Positions 44,293 through 52,167 of a stretch of DNA of 64,000 nt are shown here, piece after piece. How positions within the stretch are numbered: position 1 is the first letter of the stretch; the number at the start of each line of letters is the position of its first letter. The DNA comes from Salinigranum marinum (lineage in GTDB: Archaea > Halobacteriota > Halobacteria > Halobacteriales > Haloferacaceae), in assembly GCF_024228675.1 (NCBI RefSeq), contig NZ_CP100461.1:3903398-3967397 (forward strand). The letters run 5' to 3'. A program made the position numbers and the translations under genes. Below the pieces are notes generated by a model. That model made no database searches, had not been told where the DNA came from, and saw only the letters and a list, made by a program, of their open reading frames with translations.

Positions 44293-45201
44293 ATGGACGG
44301 CGACCGCGCCGAAGGGGTCCTGCTCGGCTTAGCCTGTGGTGACGCGCTCGGCCGCCCGGTCGAGTTCGAGACGCCGGCGCGGATCCTCGCGCAGTACGGC
44401 GAGGTGACCGAGATGCTCGCGAACGGCACCTGGAACAAGCCCGCGGGAACGGTGACCGACGACACCGAGATGGCGCTCCGTCTCGCGCGGAGCCTCGTCG
44501 ACCGGGGTGCGTTCGACCCGGCGGACGTCGCCGAACGGTTCGTCGCGTGGTACGAGTCGGGGCCGTTCGACATCGGTAACATGACCGCCTCGGCGCTCGG
44601 TCGGATCCGCGACGGGGAGCCGTGGCACGTCGCCGGACAGCGGGTGTGGGAGGCGTCGCCCGAGGGGTCGAACGCCGGCAACGGGAGCGTGATGCGCGCC
44701 GCGCCGCTCGCGGTCGCGTTCGCGTCCCGAGAGTCCGAACTCGTCGACGCGAGCGTGGCGAGTTCGAAGATCACGCACGCCGACCCGCGCTGTACGGCCG
44801 GCTGTGCCGTGTTGAACCTCACGCTCGCGGGACTCGCCTCCGGCCGGTCCGAGCCGCTGTCGCGCGCGCTCGACCGCGCGGAGCCGCCGGAGCCCCTCGA
44901 AGACGCCCTCCGACCGGTCGCGGCGGCCGCCGCCGCCCCCGACGACCTCCGGTCGACCGGCTACGTCGTCGACACGCTCCGGACGGCGTTGTGGTACGGT
45001 CTCCGGGCCGGGACCGCGGAGAACGCGCTCGTCGACGTGGTGAACATGGGCGGCGACGCCGACACCGTCGGCGCGATCACCGGCGCGGTCGTGGGCGCGC
45101 GGTTCGGTGCCGACGCCCTCCCGGACCGGTGGCTCGCCGAACTCGATACCGCCGACGAACTTCGGGCGCTGGCGCGCGACCTCACGACCGTCGGGGAGTA
45201 A
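44293..45201 (+). CDS. ADP-ribosylglycohydrolase (DraG family)
   Basis: A 302-residue all-alpha hydrolase with a two-Mg site. Motifs visible are GLACGDALGRPVEF, VTDDTEMAL (TDDT metal ligands), and MGGDADTVGAITGA (the second metal-ligand motif). It removes ADP-ribose from proteins or small molecules, such as arginine-linked ADP-ribose in DraG; the target here is unknown. TATA-like TTTTTGTACC (44262-44271) is about 27 bases before the ATG. No DraT-type transferase is adjacent. It is convergent with the membrane-protein pair. Confidence 0.9.
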   Translation: MDGDRAEGVLLGLACGDALGRPVEFETPARILAQYGEVTEMLANGTWNKPAGTVTDDTEMALRLARSLVDRGAFDPADVAERFVAWYESGPFDIGNMTASALGRIRDGEPWHVAGQRVWEASPEGSNAGNGSVMRAAPLAVAFASRESELVDASVASSKITHADPRCTAGCAVLNLTLAGLASGRSEPLSRALDRAEPPEPLEDALRPVAAAAAAPDDLRSTGYVVDTLRTALWYGLRAGTAENALVDVVNMGGDADTVGAITGAVVGARFGADALPDRWLAELDTADELRALARDLTTVGE

Positions 45202-45207
45202 CTCGGC

Positions 45208-45687
45208 TCAGAGCCACGAGCGCCCGACCGCGGGCCACAGCCGCCTGTGGGCCCACACGAGGACGGAGAAGCCGACGGCACCGGCCGTGTCGGCGACGAG
45301 GTCCACGGCGGTGTCTTCGAGGTAAAAGGCGCGGCTCCAGTTCACCCAGAAGTCGGTGAACAGTCGCTCGTACACCTCGAACCACGTCCCGATGGCGAGC
45401 ACCAGGAGTGGCAACACGACGAAGACGGCGAAGAACCCGCGGGCGAGCCGTGGTCGGTAGACGTAACAGAGCGCGGCGACGCCGAAGCCCGAGAGGGCGT
45501 GGACGAGCATGTCCCACCACCAGATCTTCGAGTAGAGGAACAGGCCCATGCTGGCGAAGTGCAGGCCGGTCACGGCGACGCCGAACCCACCGACCGCGTA
45601 CACCGCGCCCGGGTGAAGCGACCGGCGGCGACTGAACGCCTCGACCCACCGGGTCGAACGAGCGACGGTTCGGGGTCGGGGAATCAT
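45208..45687 (-). CDS. DUF2238-like membrane protein, paralogue B
   Basis: A 159-residue membrane protein with four hydrophobic segments. Landmarks shared with its neighbour are WWWDMLVHALSGFGVAAL, GTWFEVYERLF.DFW and DTAVDLVADTAGAVGF. Acidic and His residues sit inside or next to membrane helices (WWWDxLxH, FEVYE, DLVxDTxGA), like the DUF2238/YjdF family. The ATG at 45687 follows a TATA-like CCCTTTTGC (minus strand, near 45713) by 26 bases. It lies 46 bases downstream of its paralogue and arose by tandem duplication. Function unknown. Confidence 0.8.
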   Translation of the reverse strand: MIPRPRTVARSTRWVEAFSRRRSLHPGAVYAVGGFGVAVTGLHFASMGLFLYSKIWWWDMLVHALSGFGVAALCYVYRPRLARGFFAVFVVLPLLVLAIGTWFEVYERLFTDFWVNWSRAFYLEDTAVDLVADTAGAVGFSVLVWAHRRLWPAVGRSWL

Positions 45688-45733
45688 AGCCGAACCGAGG
45701 GAGAGACGCAGCAAAAGGGTTTGCCCCCGGTTA

Positions 45734-46225
45734 TCAGAGCTGGCGCTCGTCCGCCGCCGGCGACGCCGACGACGCCCGCTCACGCCGGAGGCGGCCGTAC
45801 AGTCGGAGCACGGCCCCGAACGCGAGTGCCCCCGCCGTGTCGAGGACGAGGTCGATGCCCGTGTCCTGGAGGTAAAACGACAGCGACCAGCCCCACCAGA
45901 AGTTCCTGAACAGGCGCTCGTACACCTCGAACCACGTCCCGACGCAGAGGACGCAGACGGGCAACACGACGAAGAGGCCGAGCCGGGAGCGGAAGCCGTC
46001 GGTCCACGCCAGGTAGAGCAGGGCGGCGACGCCGAAGCCCGACGTCGAGTGGGTGAGGAGGTCCCACCACCAGATCTCGGTGTAGATGCCGTACGCCAGC
46101 CCCGCGAAGTGGAGCGTCGAGACGGCGACGCCCCAGACGAGCGCGGCCGTCCACGCCCCGCGACGGTGCCGTCGGTAGCGAACGTCCAGCTCGTCGATGC
46201 TCGGAGTCCGTTCTGTCAGTGACAT
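45734..46225 (-). CDS. DUF2238-like membrane protein, paralogue A
   Basis: A 163-residue membrane protein of the same family as the gene directly downstream. It shares WWWDLLTHSTSGFGVAAL, GTWFEVYERLFRNFW and DTGIDLVLDTAGALAF. The N-terminus is polar (SLTERTPSIDELDVRY). Unlike most genes here it has a purine-rich GGAGGAG four bases before the ATG, and the nearest TATA-like element lies about 120 bases upstream. It therefore probably has a leader, which contains a short open frame (46216-46320). Function unknown. Confidence 0.8.
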   Translation of the reverse strand: MSLTERTPSIDELDVRYRRHRRGAWTAALVWGVAVSTLHFAGLAYGIYTEIWWWDLLTHSTSGFGVAALLYLAWTDGFRSRLGLFVVLPVCVLCVGTWFEVYERLFRNFWWGWSLSFYLQDTGIDLVLDTAGALAFGAVLRLYGRLRRERASSASPAADERQL

Positions 46226-46320
46226 CGTCTCCTCCGGTCGCGTTCGACTCCGCCCGGCGCGTTCGACCGTGACGGCCGACCGACGGGGAGGGACGTCGAC
46301 GGTGCCGGCAGGTCCTCCAT
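46216..46320 (-). CDS. possible short leader open frame before DUF2238-like gene
   Basis: A 34-codon frame, MEDLPAPSTSLPVGRPS..., starts 28 bases after a TATA-like CTATTTATCC (minus strand, centred near 46348), as a leaderless start would. Its stop codon overlaps the beginning of the DUF2238-like gene by 10 bases in another frame. The peptide is Arg/Pro-rich and looks non-structural. It may be an upstream regulatory frame or chance; translation is unproven. Confidence 0.3.
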   Translation of the reverse strand: MEDLPAPSTSLPVGRPSRSNAPGGVERDRRRRCH

Positions 46321-46455
46321 CACCCGTCCGCTCTCACGCGTCGGATAAATAGCCGCTCGAAGTGTCGTCAGCCGCCCCGTCGACGGTGACGAGCGGCGTC
46401 TCGGTGGTGATCGGCTCGCGCTCGTCCACCTGCACCTCGCCGACGACAGCCCGTC

Positions 46456-46797
46456 TCAGTCGCCGGCCCAGTCGGGGTTCAGCCGTGGCGGGGCGAAGAC
46501 GTCGACGCCCTCGACCACGCGCTCGCCCCGGTTCTCGACGGCGTGGGGCTCGTCGCCCGGGATGGCGTACGAGTCGCCGGCGGAGACGACGATCTCCTCG
46601 CCGTCGATGATGAAGGTGAGCGTCCCCGCCGCGACGTAGCCGGTCTGTTCGTGGGGGTGGGCGTGTTCGGGGACCACGGCCCCGGGTTCGATGCGGAACC
46701 GCTGGACGCTCATCTCCGAACCCGCGGCGTGCTGTGCGAGGTGGACGCCGTCGACGGCCTCCGTGGGATCGACCGCCGAACCCGAGACGTGCTTCAT
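46456..46797 (-). CDS. cupin-domain protein
   Basis: A 113-residue single cupin. Motif 1 is PEHAHPHEQTGYVAAGTLTFII, with the HxH...E metal-ligand pattern, and motif 2 is GDSYAIPGDEPHAVENRG, so the metal site is complete. The protein begins MKHVSGSAVDPTEAVDG. The start is fixed by the TATA-like element at 46818-46827, 26 bases upstream. Small cupins like this include auxin-binding-like and dioxygenase folds; the substrate is unknown. It shares its promoter element with the divergent DUF5817 gene. Confidence 0.85.
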   Translation of the reverse strand: MKHVSGSAVDPTEAVDGVHLAQHAAGSEMSVQRFRIEPGAVVPEHAHPHEQTGYVAAGTLTFIIDGEEIVVSAGDSYAIPGDEPHAVENRGERVVEGVDVFAPPRLNPDWAGD

Positions 46798-46817
46798 ACC
46801 ACCGCCGGGACGGCGAG

Positions 46818-46827
46818 CGATATAAGC
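46818..46827. promoter_or_regulatory. single TATA element between two divergent leaderless genes
   Basis: CGATATAAGC is the only AT-rich element in the 52-base gap. Its centre (46823) is 26 bases from the cupin ATG at 46797 on the minus strand and 27 bases from the ATG at 46850 on the plus strand. It is nearly symmetrical (GCGATATAAGCG), so both genes may use the same element. Confidence 0.6.
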
Positions 46828-46849
46828 GTGCGGGGCGTCGTGGTCGGGT

Positions 46850-47368
46850 ATGTACGCGGTGGTCGGCTGCACCGACTGTGCGGCGCTGTGGCTGGTCTCG
46901 GATCCCCAGTCGTCGAAGACGGCCCAGTGTCCGCGTTGCGGACGGCGACACCAGCTCCGAAAACTCAAGCGCCTCTTCGAGTCCGACGACCGCGACGTGG
47001 CCCGGCAGGCACGCGCGGAACTCCTGGCAAAGAAGCAGGGGGCGTCCGAAGCGTTCGAGCGCCTCGACTCGGTCGCGGCGATGGAACGGCAGGTCGACGA
47101 ACCGGCCGTCGACGACCGCGAGTACCTGACGGGGTCGGGGCTGGACGCCGACGCGGTGGCGGCAGCCGGCGAACGGGAGGCTGAATCGCGGAGCCGCGAC
47201 CGGATCGTCAGGGACGCCGTCGGGCAGCAGGACCGGCCGACCGAGGCGGCGGTGGTCGACTACGCCACCGAGCACGGCGTGCCGGCCGACGCCGCCCGCG
47301 ATCTGCTCGAGGCGCTGACCCGCCGGGGGGAGGTCTCCGAGAGCCGCGGCCGGTACCGGCTGGTCTGA
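46850..47368 (+). CDS. DUF5817-like zinc-ribbon/winged-helix protein
   Basis: A 172-residue protein. An N-terminal zinc ribbon has CTDCAALW (residues 7-14) and CPRCGRRHQ (from residue 27). A helical middle follows, then a C-terminal winged-helix-like domain (residues about 110-172: AAVVDYATEHGVPADAARDLLEALTRRGEVSESRGRYRLV). The architecture fits the haloarchaeal DUF5817 family, which is thought to be associated with replication or DNA binding; that role is not established. It has a leaderless start from the shared TATA element. Confidence 0.8.
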   Translation: MYAVVGCTDCAALWLVSDPQSSKTAQCPRCGRRHQLRKLKRLFESDDRDVARQARAELLAKKQGASEAFERLDSVAAMERQVDEPAVDDREYLTGSGLDADAVAAAGEREAESRSRDRIVRDAVGQQDRPTEAAVVDYATEHGVPADAARDLLEALTRRGEVSESRGRYRLV

Positions 47369-47376
47369 AGCCGCCC

Positions 47377-47393
47377 GCGGTGTGGTGGCGCGG
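47377..47393 (+). repeat. fragment of the dispersed repeat (left landmark only)
   Basis: GCGGTGTGGTGGCGCGG repeats the left end of copy 2b. The rest of the family sequence is not recognisable in the gap that follows (47394-47487), so this is a truncated copy or a chance match of 16-17 bases. Confidence 0.4.
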
Positions 47394-47487
47394 CCGGGCC
47401 GACTCCGTGGCGTTCCCGCGAACCGCTCGCAGCGACCGCGTCGCTTCGGTGGACGAGCGACGATCGAACCCGAAGAAAAGAGAGCGT

Positions 47488-47616
47488 TCAGAGCACGCCC
47501 AGCAGGCGGAGCACGGTCAGGGCGGACACGGCGATCCCGAGGACGAGCTTCACCACTCGCAGCGTCAGGACCGTCCGCCGGTACTCGTCGGTCGTCTCGG
47601 TCGTCTCGGTCGGCAT
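47488..47616 (-). CDS. small single-helix membrane protein (42 aa)
   Basis: A 42-residue frame: a Thr/Glu-rich N-terminus (MPTETTETTDEYRR) and one hydrophobic helix VVKLVLGIAVSALTVLRLLGVL. It lies 99 bases downstream of HMG-CoA reductase on the same strand. Its polar-then-hydrophobic design and good codon bias suggest a real micro-protein. No family is recognised and no promoter is obvious. Confidence 0.5.
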   Translation of the reverse strand: MPTETTETTDEYRRTVLTLRVVKLVLGIAVSALTVLRLLGVL

Positions 47617-47715
47617 GGTGGACGCGCCCGCCGGTGCTCGCCGGCGCGCGCACCGGAAGCGACGGTCCCGAGGTGAAAAAGCGCGAGCCAGACGCGCGGC
47701 GGAAGTGAAACTGGT

Positions 47716-48969
47716 CTACCTGCCGAGCGACTCGTGCGCCGAGGAGAGGTGTCGCGACGCCAGCGCCGACAACAGCGAGAGTTCGCCGGCGAGCGCGCCG
47801 ACGGCGACGCACTCCGCGAGCGCGTCGGCGTGTTCGCCCGGCGGGTCGCCACCGCCCCGAACGCCGAGGACGTCGAGCCCCTCCGACTGCGTCGGGAGCT
47901 TCGTCCCGCCGCCGACCGTCCCCACTTCGAGCGAGGCGAGCGAGACGCCGACGTACAGCCCCGACTCGCGGACCTCCACCGTCGTGATGGCGTTCGATCC
48001 CTCGACGACCTGTGCGGCGTCCTGGCCGGTCGCGAGGAACATCGCCGCGACGACGTTGGCGACGTGGGCGTTGAACCCGAGCGACCCCGCCTTGGCGCTC
48101 CCGACGAGGTTCTTCCGGGTGTTGACTTCTGCCACCGCCTCGGGGGTGGTGTGCAGGCGCTCCTCGACGACCTCCCGGGGGACGAGCACGTCCGCGGTGA
48201 CCGAACGCCCGCGCCCCTCGACGGCGTTGACCGCGGCGGGTTTCTTGTCCGTGCAGAGGTTGCCGGACAGCGCCACGAGCGACGCTGGCGTTTCGGACTC
48301 GATCACCTCACACGCCGCGCGGGTGGCGATGGTCGCCATGTTCATTCCCATCGCGTCCTTCGTGTCGTAGCGGAACCGAACGAAGACGTTGTCGCCGACG
48401 ACGTACGGTTTCGCCGCGAGGAGTTCGCCGTGGCTCGTCGTCTCCTCGGCCGCCGCCGCCAGCGCCGCGTGGTTGTCGCGGACCCACGACGCGAGCGCTT
48501 CCGCCTCGACGACGCTCTCGACGCGGAAGACGGGCGCGCGGGTCATCCCCGCGGCGGTGACGCGCGCGGCCGCCCCGCCGGCGCGGTCGATGACCGAACA
48601 GCCGCGGTTCACCGAGGCCAGCAGGGCACCTTCGGTGGTCGCCATCGGGAGGTAGTACTCGCCCGACGCGGCACCGCCGTCGATCGAGACGGGGCCGGCG
48701 ACCCCGGCCGGGATCTGGACGGCACCGATCATGTTCTCGATGTTCGCGTCGGCCGCGGCGGCGTCGAAGCCGTACGCGCCGACGGTGTCGAGCGACGCGC
48801 CCGACTGCGCTTCGACCAGGTGACGTCGCGCGGCCGCGGCCGTGTCGGCGTCGGTGTGCGCTTCGAGTTCGTGGAACCGGAGGTCGCCGGCGCGGACGCG
48901 CTCGGCGAGTGACGTCGCGTCCACGTCCATGTCCGCGCCGGGGTCCGAATCCGAGTCCGAGTCGGTCAT
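47716..48969 (-). CDS. hmgA: 3-hydroxy-3-methylglutaryl-CoA reductase, class I
   Basis: A 417-residue enzyme that reduces HMG-CoA to mevalonate with NADPH, the committed step of archaeal lipid synthesis and the target of statins. Motifs are ENMIGAVQIPAGVAGPV (substrate), YDTKDAMGMNMAT (cofactor/active site) and GTVGGGTKLPTQ (NADPH loop). The usual catalytic His is in the C-terminal SRHLSSAHESLG. An acidic Ser-Asp repeat head precedes the fold. TATA-like CGGTTAGCC (minus strand, near 48993) is 24 bases before the ATG. Monocistronic. Confidence 0.96.
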   Translation of the reverse strand: MTDSDSDSDPGADMDVDATSLAERVRAGDLRFHELEAHTDADTAAAARRHLVEAQSGASLDTVGAYGFDAAAADANIENMIGAVQIPAGVAGPVSIDGGAASGEYYLPMATTEGALLASVNRGCSVIDRAGGAAARVTAAGMTRAPVFRVESVVEAEALASWVRDNHAALAAAAEETTSHGELLAAKPYVVGDNVFVRFRYDTKDAMGMNMATIATRAACEVIESETPASLVALSGNLCTDKKPAAVNAVEGRGRSVTADVLVPREVVEERLHTTPEAVAEVNTRKNLVGSAKAGSLGFNAHVANVVAAMFLATGQDAAQVVEGSNAITTVEVRESGLYVGVSLASLEVGTVGGGTKLPTQSEGLDVLGVRGGGDPPGEHADALAECVAVGALAGELSLLSALASRHLSSAHESLGR

Positions 48970-49090
48970 ACGCTCCCGTCTCCCTCGCGCGGCTAACCGT
49001 TGTCGGTCCGTATCGTCTCCCTGGGAACGTTCCAGCCCGGGCTTGTGGCGCCAGGTGTCGCGGCCTCGGATCGGACGAAGCCGGGAGCAG

Positions 49091-49230
49091 CCAGGGCGGG
49101 GTATTCCACGACCTCCCCAGCCGATTCGGACGCTCGCTCCCGTCGGTCGCTCCCGTCCTCATCCCTCGCGCGCTCACTCGCTCACATCCGTTCGCTCCCT
49201 CGTCGCGCGCCACCGCAGCCGCTCCGTGAG
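49091..49230 (-). repeat. dispersed GC-rich intergenic repeat, copy 3a
   Basis: On the minus strand it runs GCGGTGGCGCGCGACGAG, GCGCGAGGGATGAGG, CCGAATCGGCTGGGGAGG and TACCCCGCCCTGG. The tail is close to that of copy 1 (8300-8353). It faces copy 3b with left ends together. Confidence 0.7.
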
Positions 49231-49350
49231 CGGTCGGCGTGCGGGAGTAAAGCGAGTAAAGCGAGCGAACGACTCGCGTGGGGGGCGACCGACCGAGTGA
49301 AACGAGCGAAGGAGTCGGCTGGGGAGGAGTGAGGCGTCACCGACCTGGCG
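49228..49350 (+). repeat. dispersed GC-rich intergenic repeat, copy 3b
   Basis: The plus-strand copy has a diverged left part (GAGTAAAGCGAGTAAAGCGAG is an internal duplication), then GAAACGAGCGAAGGAGTCGGC and TGGGGAGG followed by GAGGCGTCACCGACCTGG. Together with copy 3a it fills most of the 508-base gap between hmgA and the amidohydrolase gene; the remainder shows no gene. Confidence 0.65.
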
Positions 49351-49477
49351 TCCGTTCTCCCCGTCTCCGGCCGACACCCGCTCTCGTCTCTGTATCCACG
49401 CCTCACAGACGACGGCACACGACACCATCCCGGGCCGGCTCCCGAACGTTCTTGGCTCCGCCCGCCGGTGAGAGCGT

Positions 49478-51082
49478 ATGACCGCGGCCGCCGACCTCGT
49501 CTTGACGAACGCGGAGGTTCACACGCTGACAGACCCGGACGAGACGTACGAGGCTCTCGCCGTCCGCGACGGCCGGATCGCCCGCCTCGGGAGCGCCTAC
49601 GACGTCGACTTCCTCGTCGGCACCGACACGCGCGTCGTCGACCTCGAGGGACGGGTCGTGCTCCCGGGGTTCGTCGACGCCCACACGCACCTCCCGATGG
49701 TCGGTCGCCGGCTCGTTCACGCCGACCTCGCGGTCGGCTCTCGAGCGGCGTCGATCGACCGACTCCGCGAGCGCGCGGTGGATCTCACGGTCGAGAGTTC
49801 GGGCGACGGCGAGGGCGGCGAGTGGATACAGGGCTTCGGCTACGACGAGTCGGGGTGGGACGACGACGGCTACCTCCTCGGGGAGGAACTCGACGAGGTC
49901 TCCGACGACCGCCCCGTGGTGGCGTTCCGCGAGGACATGCATGTCGCCTCGGTGAACTCGGTCGCGCTCGACCGGCTCGGCCTGGCAGCGGGCGACCACG
50001 GGGGTGACGTCCGCGAGCAGGGCGGCGACCCGACGGGCGTCCTCGTCGAACGGGCGGTCGACGACGTCTGGGACGCCGTTTCGCCCTCGAAGGAGGAGAC
50101 GAGAGCGCTCCTCACGGCTGCCCAGCGGTACGCGAACGAGCGCGGTGTCACCGCCGTCCACGACATGGTCCGGGGGTCGCACGCACCCGGGGTGTACCGC
50201 GACCTCGAACGGGCGGGGGAGCTCACCCTCCGCGTCCGGCTGAACTACTGGGCCGACCACCTCGACGCCCTCAGAGAGGTCGGCCTACGGACGAACCACG
50301 GCGCGGGGCTCGTCCGTCTCGGCGCGATCAAGACGTACACCGACGGTAGCTTCGGCGGGCGGACGGCGAAGCTCTCCGCACCGTACGCCGACGCCGACGA
50401 GAGCGACACCGACCCGACGGGACAGTGGGTCGTCCCCCCCACCGAACTGGACGAGATCGTCCGCGCGGCCGACGACGCGGGCTTTCAGGTCGCCGCTCAC
50501 GCGATCGGGGACGCGGCGGTCGACGCCGTTCTCGACGCGTTCGAGCGAGTCAGCTCCGACGGAGACGACGGGTCCCGACACCGGATCGAACACGCCGAGC
50601 TCGCCGACGATGCGGCGATCGACCGCATGGTCGACCTCGGCGTCGTCGCCTCCGTGCAGCCGAACTTCCTCAAGTGGGCCGGCGAGGGCGGCCTGTACGA
50701 CCGCCGCCTCGGCGACCGTCGGACGGAGACGAACCGATACCGCGTCATGGCCGAGGCGGGCGTCCCGCTCGCGTTCGGGAGCGACTGCATGCCGCTCGAC
50801 CCGCTGTTGGGCGTCTCCCACGCCGTCGACGCGCCCGCGGACGACCAGCGGCTCTCGACCACGGCGGCGCTCAGGGCGTACACGAGCGGGGGCGCGTACG
50901 CGGGCTTCGACGAGGACCGCCTGGGCACCGTCACGCTCGACAGCCACGCGGATCTGGTCGCCCTCGACGGCTCGCCGTGGGCCGAAGGGATCGACGGGAT
51001 CGACGGGATCGACCCGGTGCTGACCGTCGTCGACGGCCGGGTGGTGTACGACGCGGTGGACGGCGCCGCGCGGTCCCGCTGA
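49478..51082 (+). CDS. amidohydrolase, YtcJ-like (amidohydrolase family 3)
   Basis: A 534-residue metal-dependent hydrolase. The beta-sandwich start is LVLTNAEVHTLTDPDETYEALAV, with the first metal-ligand motif GFVDAHTHLPMVG. Later ligands are in HDMVRG, AAHAIGDAAVDAV, RIEHAEL and FGSDCMPLDPL. The C-terminal sandwich holds a 9-base DNA triplication giving GIDGIDGID near residues 506-514. YtcJ-type enzymes hydrolyse N-acyl or formamide-like substrates; the true substrate is unknown. The ATG at 49478 has no clear TATA, and the gene is followed by pyrF with its own start. Confidence 0.88.
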   Translation: MTAAADLVLTNAEVHTLTDPDETYEALAVRDGRIARLGSAYDVDFLVGTDTRVVDLEGRVVLPGFVDAHTHLPMVGRRLVHADLAVGSRAASIDRLRERAVDLTVESSGDGEGGEWIQGFGYDESGWDDDGYLLGEELDEVSDDRPVVAFREDMHVASVNSVALDRLGLAAGDHGGDVREQGGDPTGVLVERAVDDVWDAVSPSKEETRALLTAAQRYANERGVTAVHDMVRGSHAPGVYRDLERAGELTLRVRLNYWADHLDALREVGLRTNHGAGLVRLGAIKTYTDGSFGGRTAKLSAPYADADESDTDPTGQWVVPPTELDEIVRAADDAGFQVAAHAIGDAAVDAVLDAFERVSSDGDDGSRHRIEHAELADDAAIDRMVDLGVVASVQPNFLKWAGEGGLYDRRLGDRRTETNRYRVMAEAGVPLAFGSDCMPLDPLLGVSHAVDAPADDQRLSTTAALRAYTSGGAYAGFDEDRLGTVTLDSHADLVALDGSPWAEGIDGIDGIDPVLTVVDGRVVYDAVDGAARSR

Positions 51083-51190
51083 CCCGCCGTGCGGCCACCC
51101 TGCACGGAGGCCGTCCACCTCGGGGCCGAACGCCGCCCACCTCGCGCCCGGATGGAAGGGTTGAGGTACGTCCCCGGGTATCGTCCGCCC

Positions 51191-51997
51191 ATGACAACGA
51201 CCGGCTTCTTCGACCGGCTCCGAGCGCGCATCGAGCGGATCGACAGCGTCGTTTCCGTCGGGCTCGATCCCGACCCCGCACGGATCCCCGATCACCTCCG
51301 CGAGTACGACCTGCCGCGGTGGGCGTTCAACCGGCGCATTATCGACGCGACGCACGAATACACCGCCTGCTACAAGCCCAACGCCGCCTTCTACGAGGAC
51401 GGCGACGGGTGGCGCGCCCTCCAAGAGACGATCGCGTACGCCCACGGGAAGGACGTTCCCGTCCTCCTCGACGCCAAGCGCGCCGACATCGGCAACACCT
51501 CACGGCAGTACGCGAGCCTCCTCGACGACGCCGACGCGATCACGGTGAACCCCTACCTCGGACGGGACTCGCTGGAACCGTTTCTGTCCCAGGCAGACAA
51601 GGGCGTGTTCGTCCTCTGTCGCACCTCGAACCCCGGCGGCGGCGACCTCCAGGACCTCGAACTCGCCTCGGGCGACCGGGTGTACGAACGCGTCGCGGCG
51701 CTCGCGGAGCTGTGGAACGCGAACGACAACGTCGGACTCGTCGTCGGCGCGACCACGCCCGACGAACTCGCCGACGTCCGCGAACAGGTGCCCGGACTCC
51801 CGTTTCTCGTCCCGGGCGTCGGCGCACAGGGCGGCGACGCCGAGGCGGCCGTCGAACACGGCCTCGCCGACGGCGTCGGTCTGGTCAACTCCTCGCGCGG
51901 GATCATCTTCGCCGGCGAGGACAGGGGGGAGGCGTTCGCCGGGGCGGCCGGCGAGGCGGCCAAACGGCTGCAGAAGCGGCTCAACCAGCACCGCTGA
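51191..51997 (+). CDS. pyrF: orotidine 5'-phosphate decarboxylase (PyrF subfamily 2)
   Basis: A 268-residue enzyme converting OMP to UMP. The catalytic DxKxxD motif is LLDAKRADIGNT. Other marks are VGLDPDPARIPDH at the N-terminus, YKPNAAFYE, and the C-terminal FLVPGVGAQGGD and NSSRGIIFA. The long subfamily-2 form is typical for haloarchaea and some bacteria. Codons upstream are open to 51089, but the ATG at 51191 fits the family. It adds to the nucleotide synthesis genes in the window (pyrG, guaAB). Confidence 0.94.
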   Translation: MTTTGFFDRLRARIERIDSVVSVGLDPDPARIPDHLREYDLPRWAFNRRIIDATHEYTACYKPNAAFYEDGDGWRALQETIAYAHGKDVPVLLDAKRADIGNTSRQYASLLDDADAITVNPYLGRDSLEPFLSQADKGVFVLCRTSNPGGGDLQDLELASGDRVYERVAALAELWNANDNVGLVVGATTPDELADVREQVPGLPFLVPGVGAQGGDAEAAVEHGLADGVGLVNSSRGIIFAGEDRGEAFAGAAGEAAKRLQKRLNQHR

Positions 51998-52026
51998 CCG
52001 GACCCGTCCCCGCGGCCGTTCCTCGA

Positions 52027-52167
52027 TCAGTCGACGAGTCCGACCGCCCGAACGTGCGCTCGAAGGGCGCGCTCGGAGTCGAACTCTTTCCCGCAGGACT
52101 CACACCGGTACGTCTCGCGTTCGTCCATGTACATCGATCCGTCCTGTCGTTCGTCGTGATCCGGCAT
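52027..52167 (-). CDS. small C2H2-like zinc-finger protein (46 aa)
   Basis: A 46-residue frame with one zinc finger: YRCESCGKEFDSERALRAHV. Two Cys and one His are present, but the expected second His is absent (AHVRAVGLVD). A VGLVD ending is familiar from haloarchaeal small finger proteins. The start could also be the ATG at 52134 or 52128. No TATA is seen. It lies between convergent pyrF and divergent J-domain genes. Confidence 0.6.
   Translation of the reverse strand: MPDHDERQDGSMYMDERETYRCESCGKEFDSERALRAHVRAVGLVD

Noticed and set aside
46334-47812. A 492-codon minus-strand frame covering the cupin and DUF5817 genes
   Set aside because: It runs opposite DUF5817 and out of frame with the cupin, and it has repeats of Arg and Gly. 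The final 30 residues look protein-like, but no start or promoter supports a separate gene.
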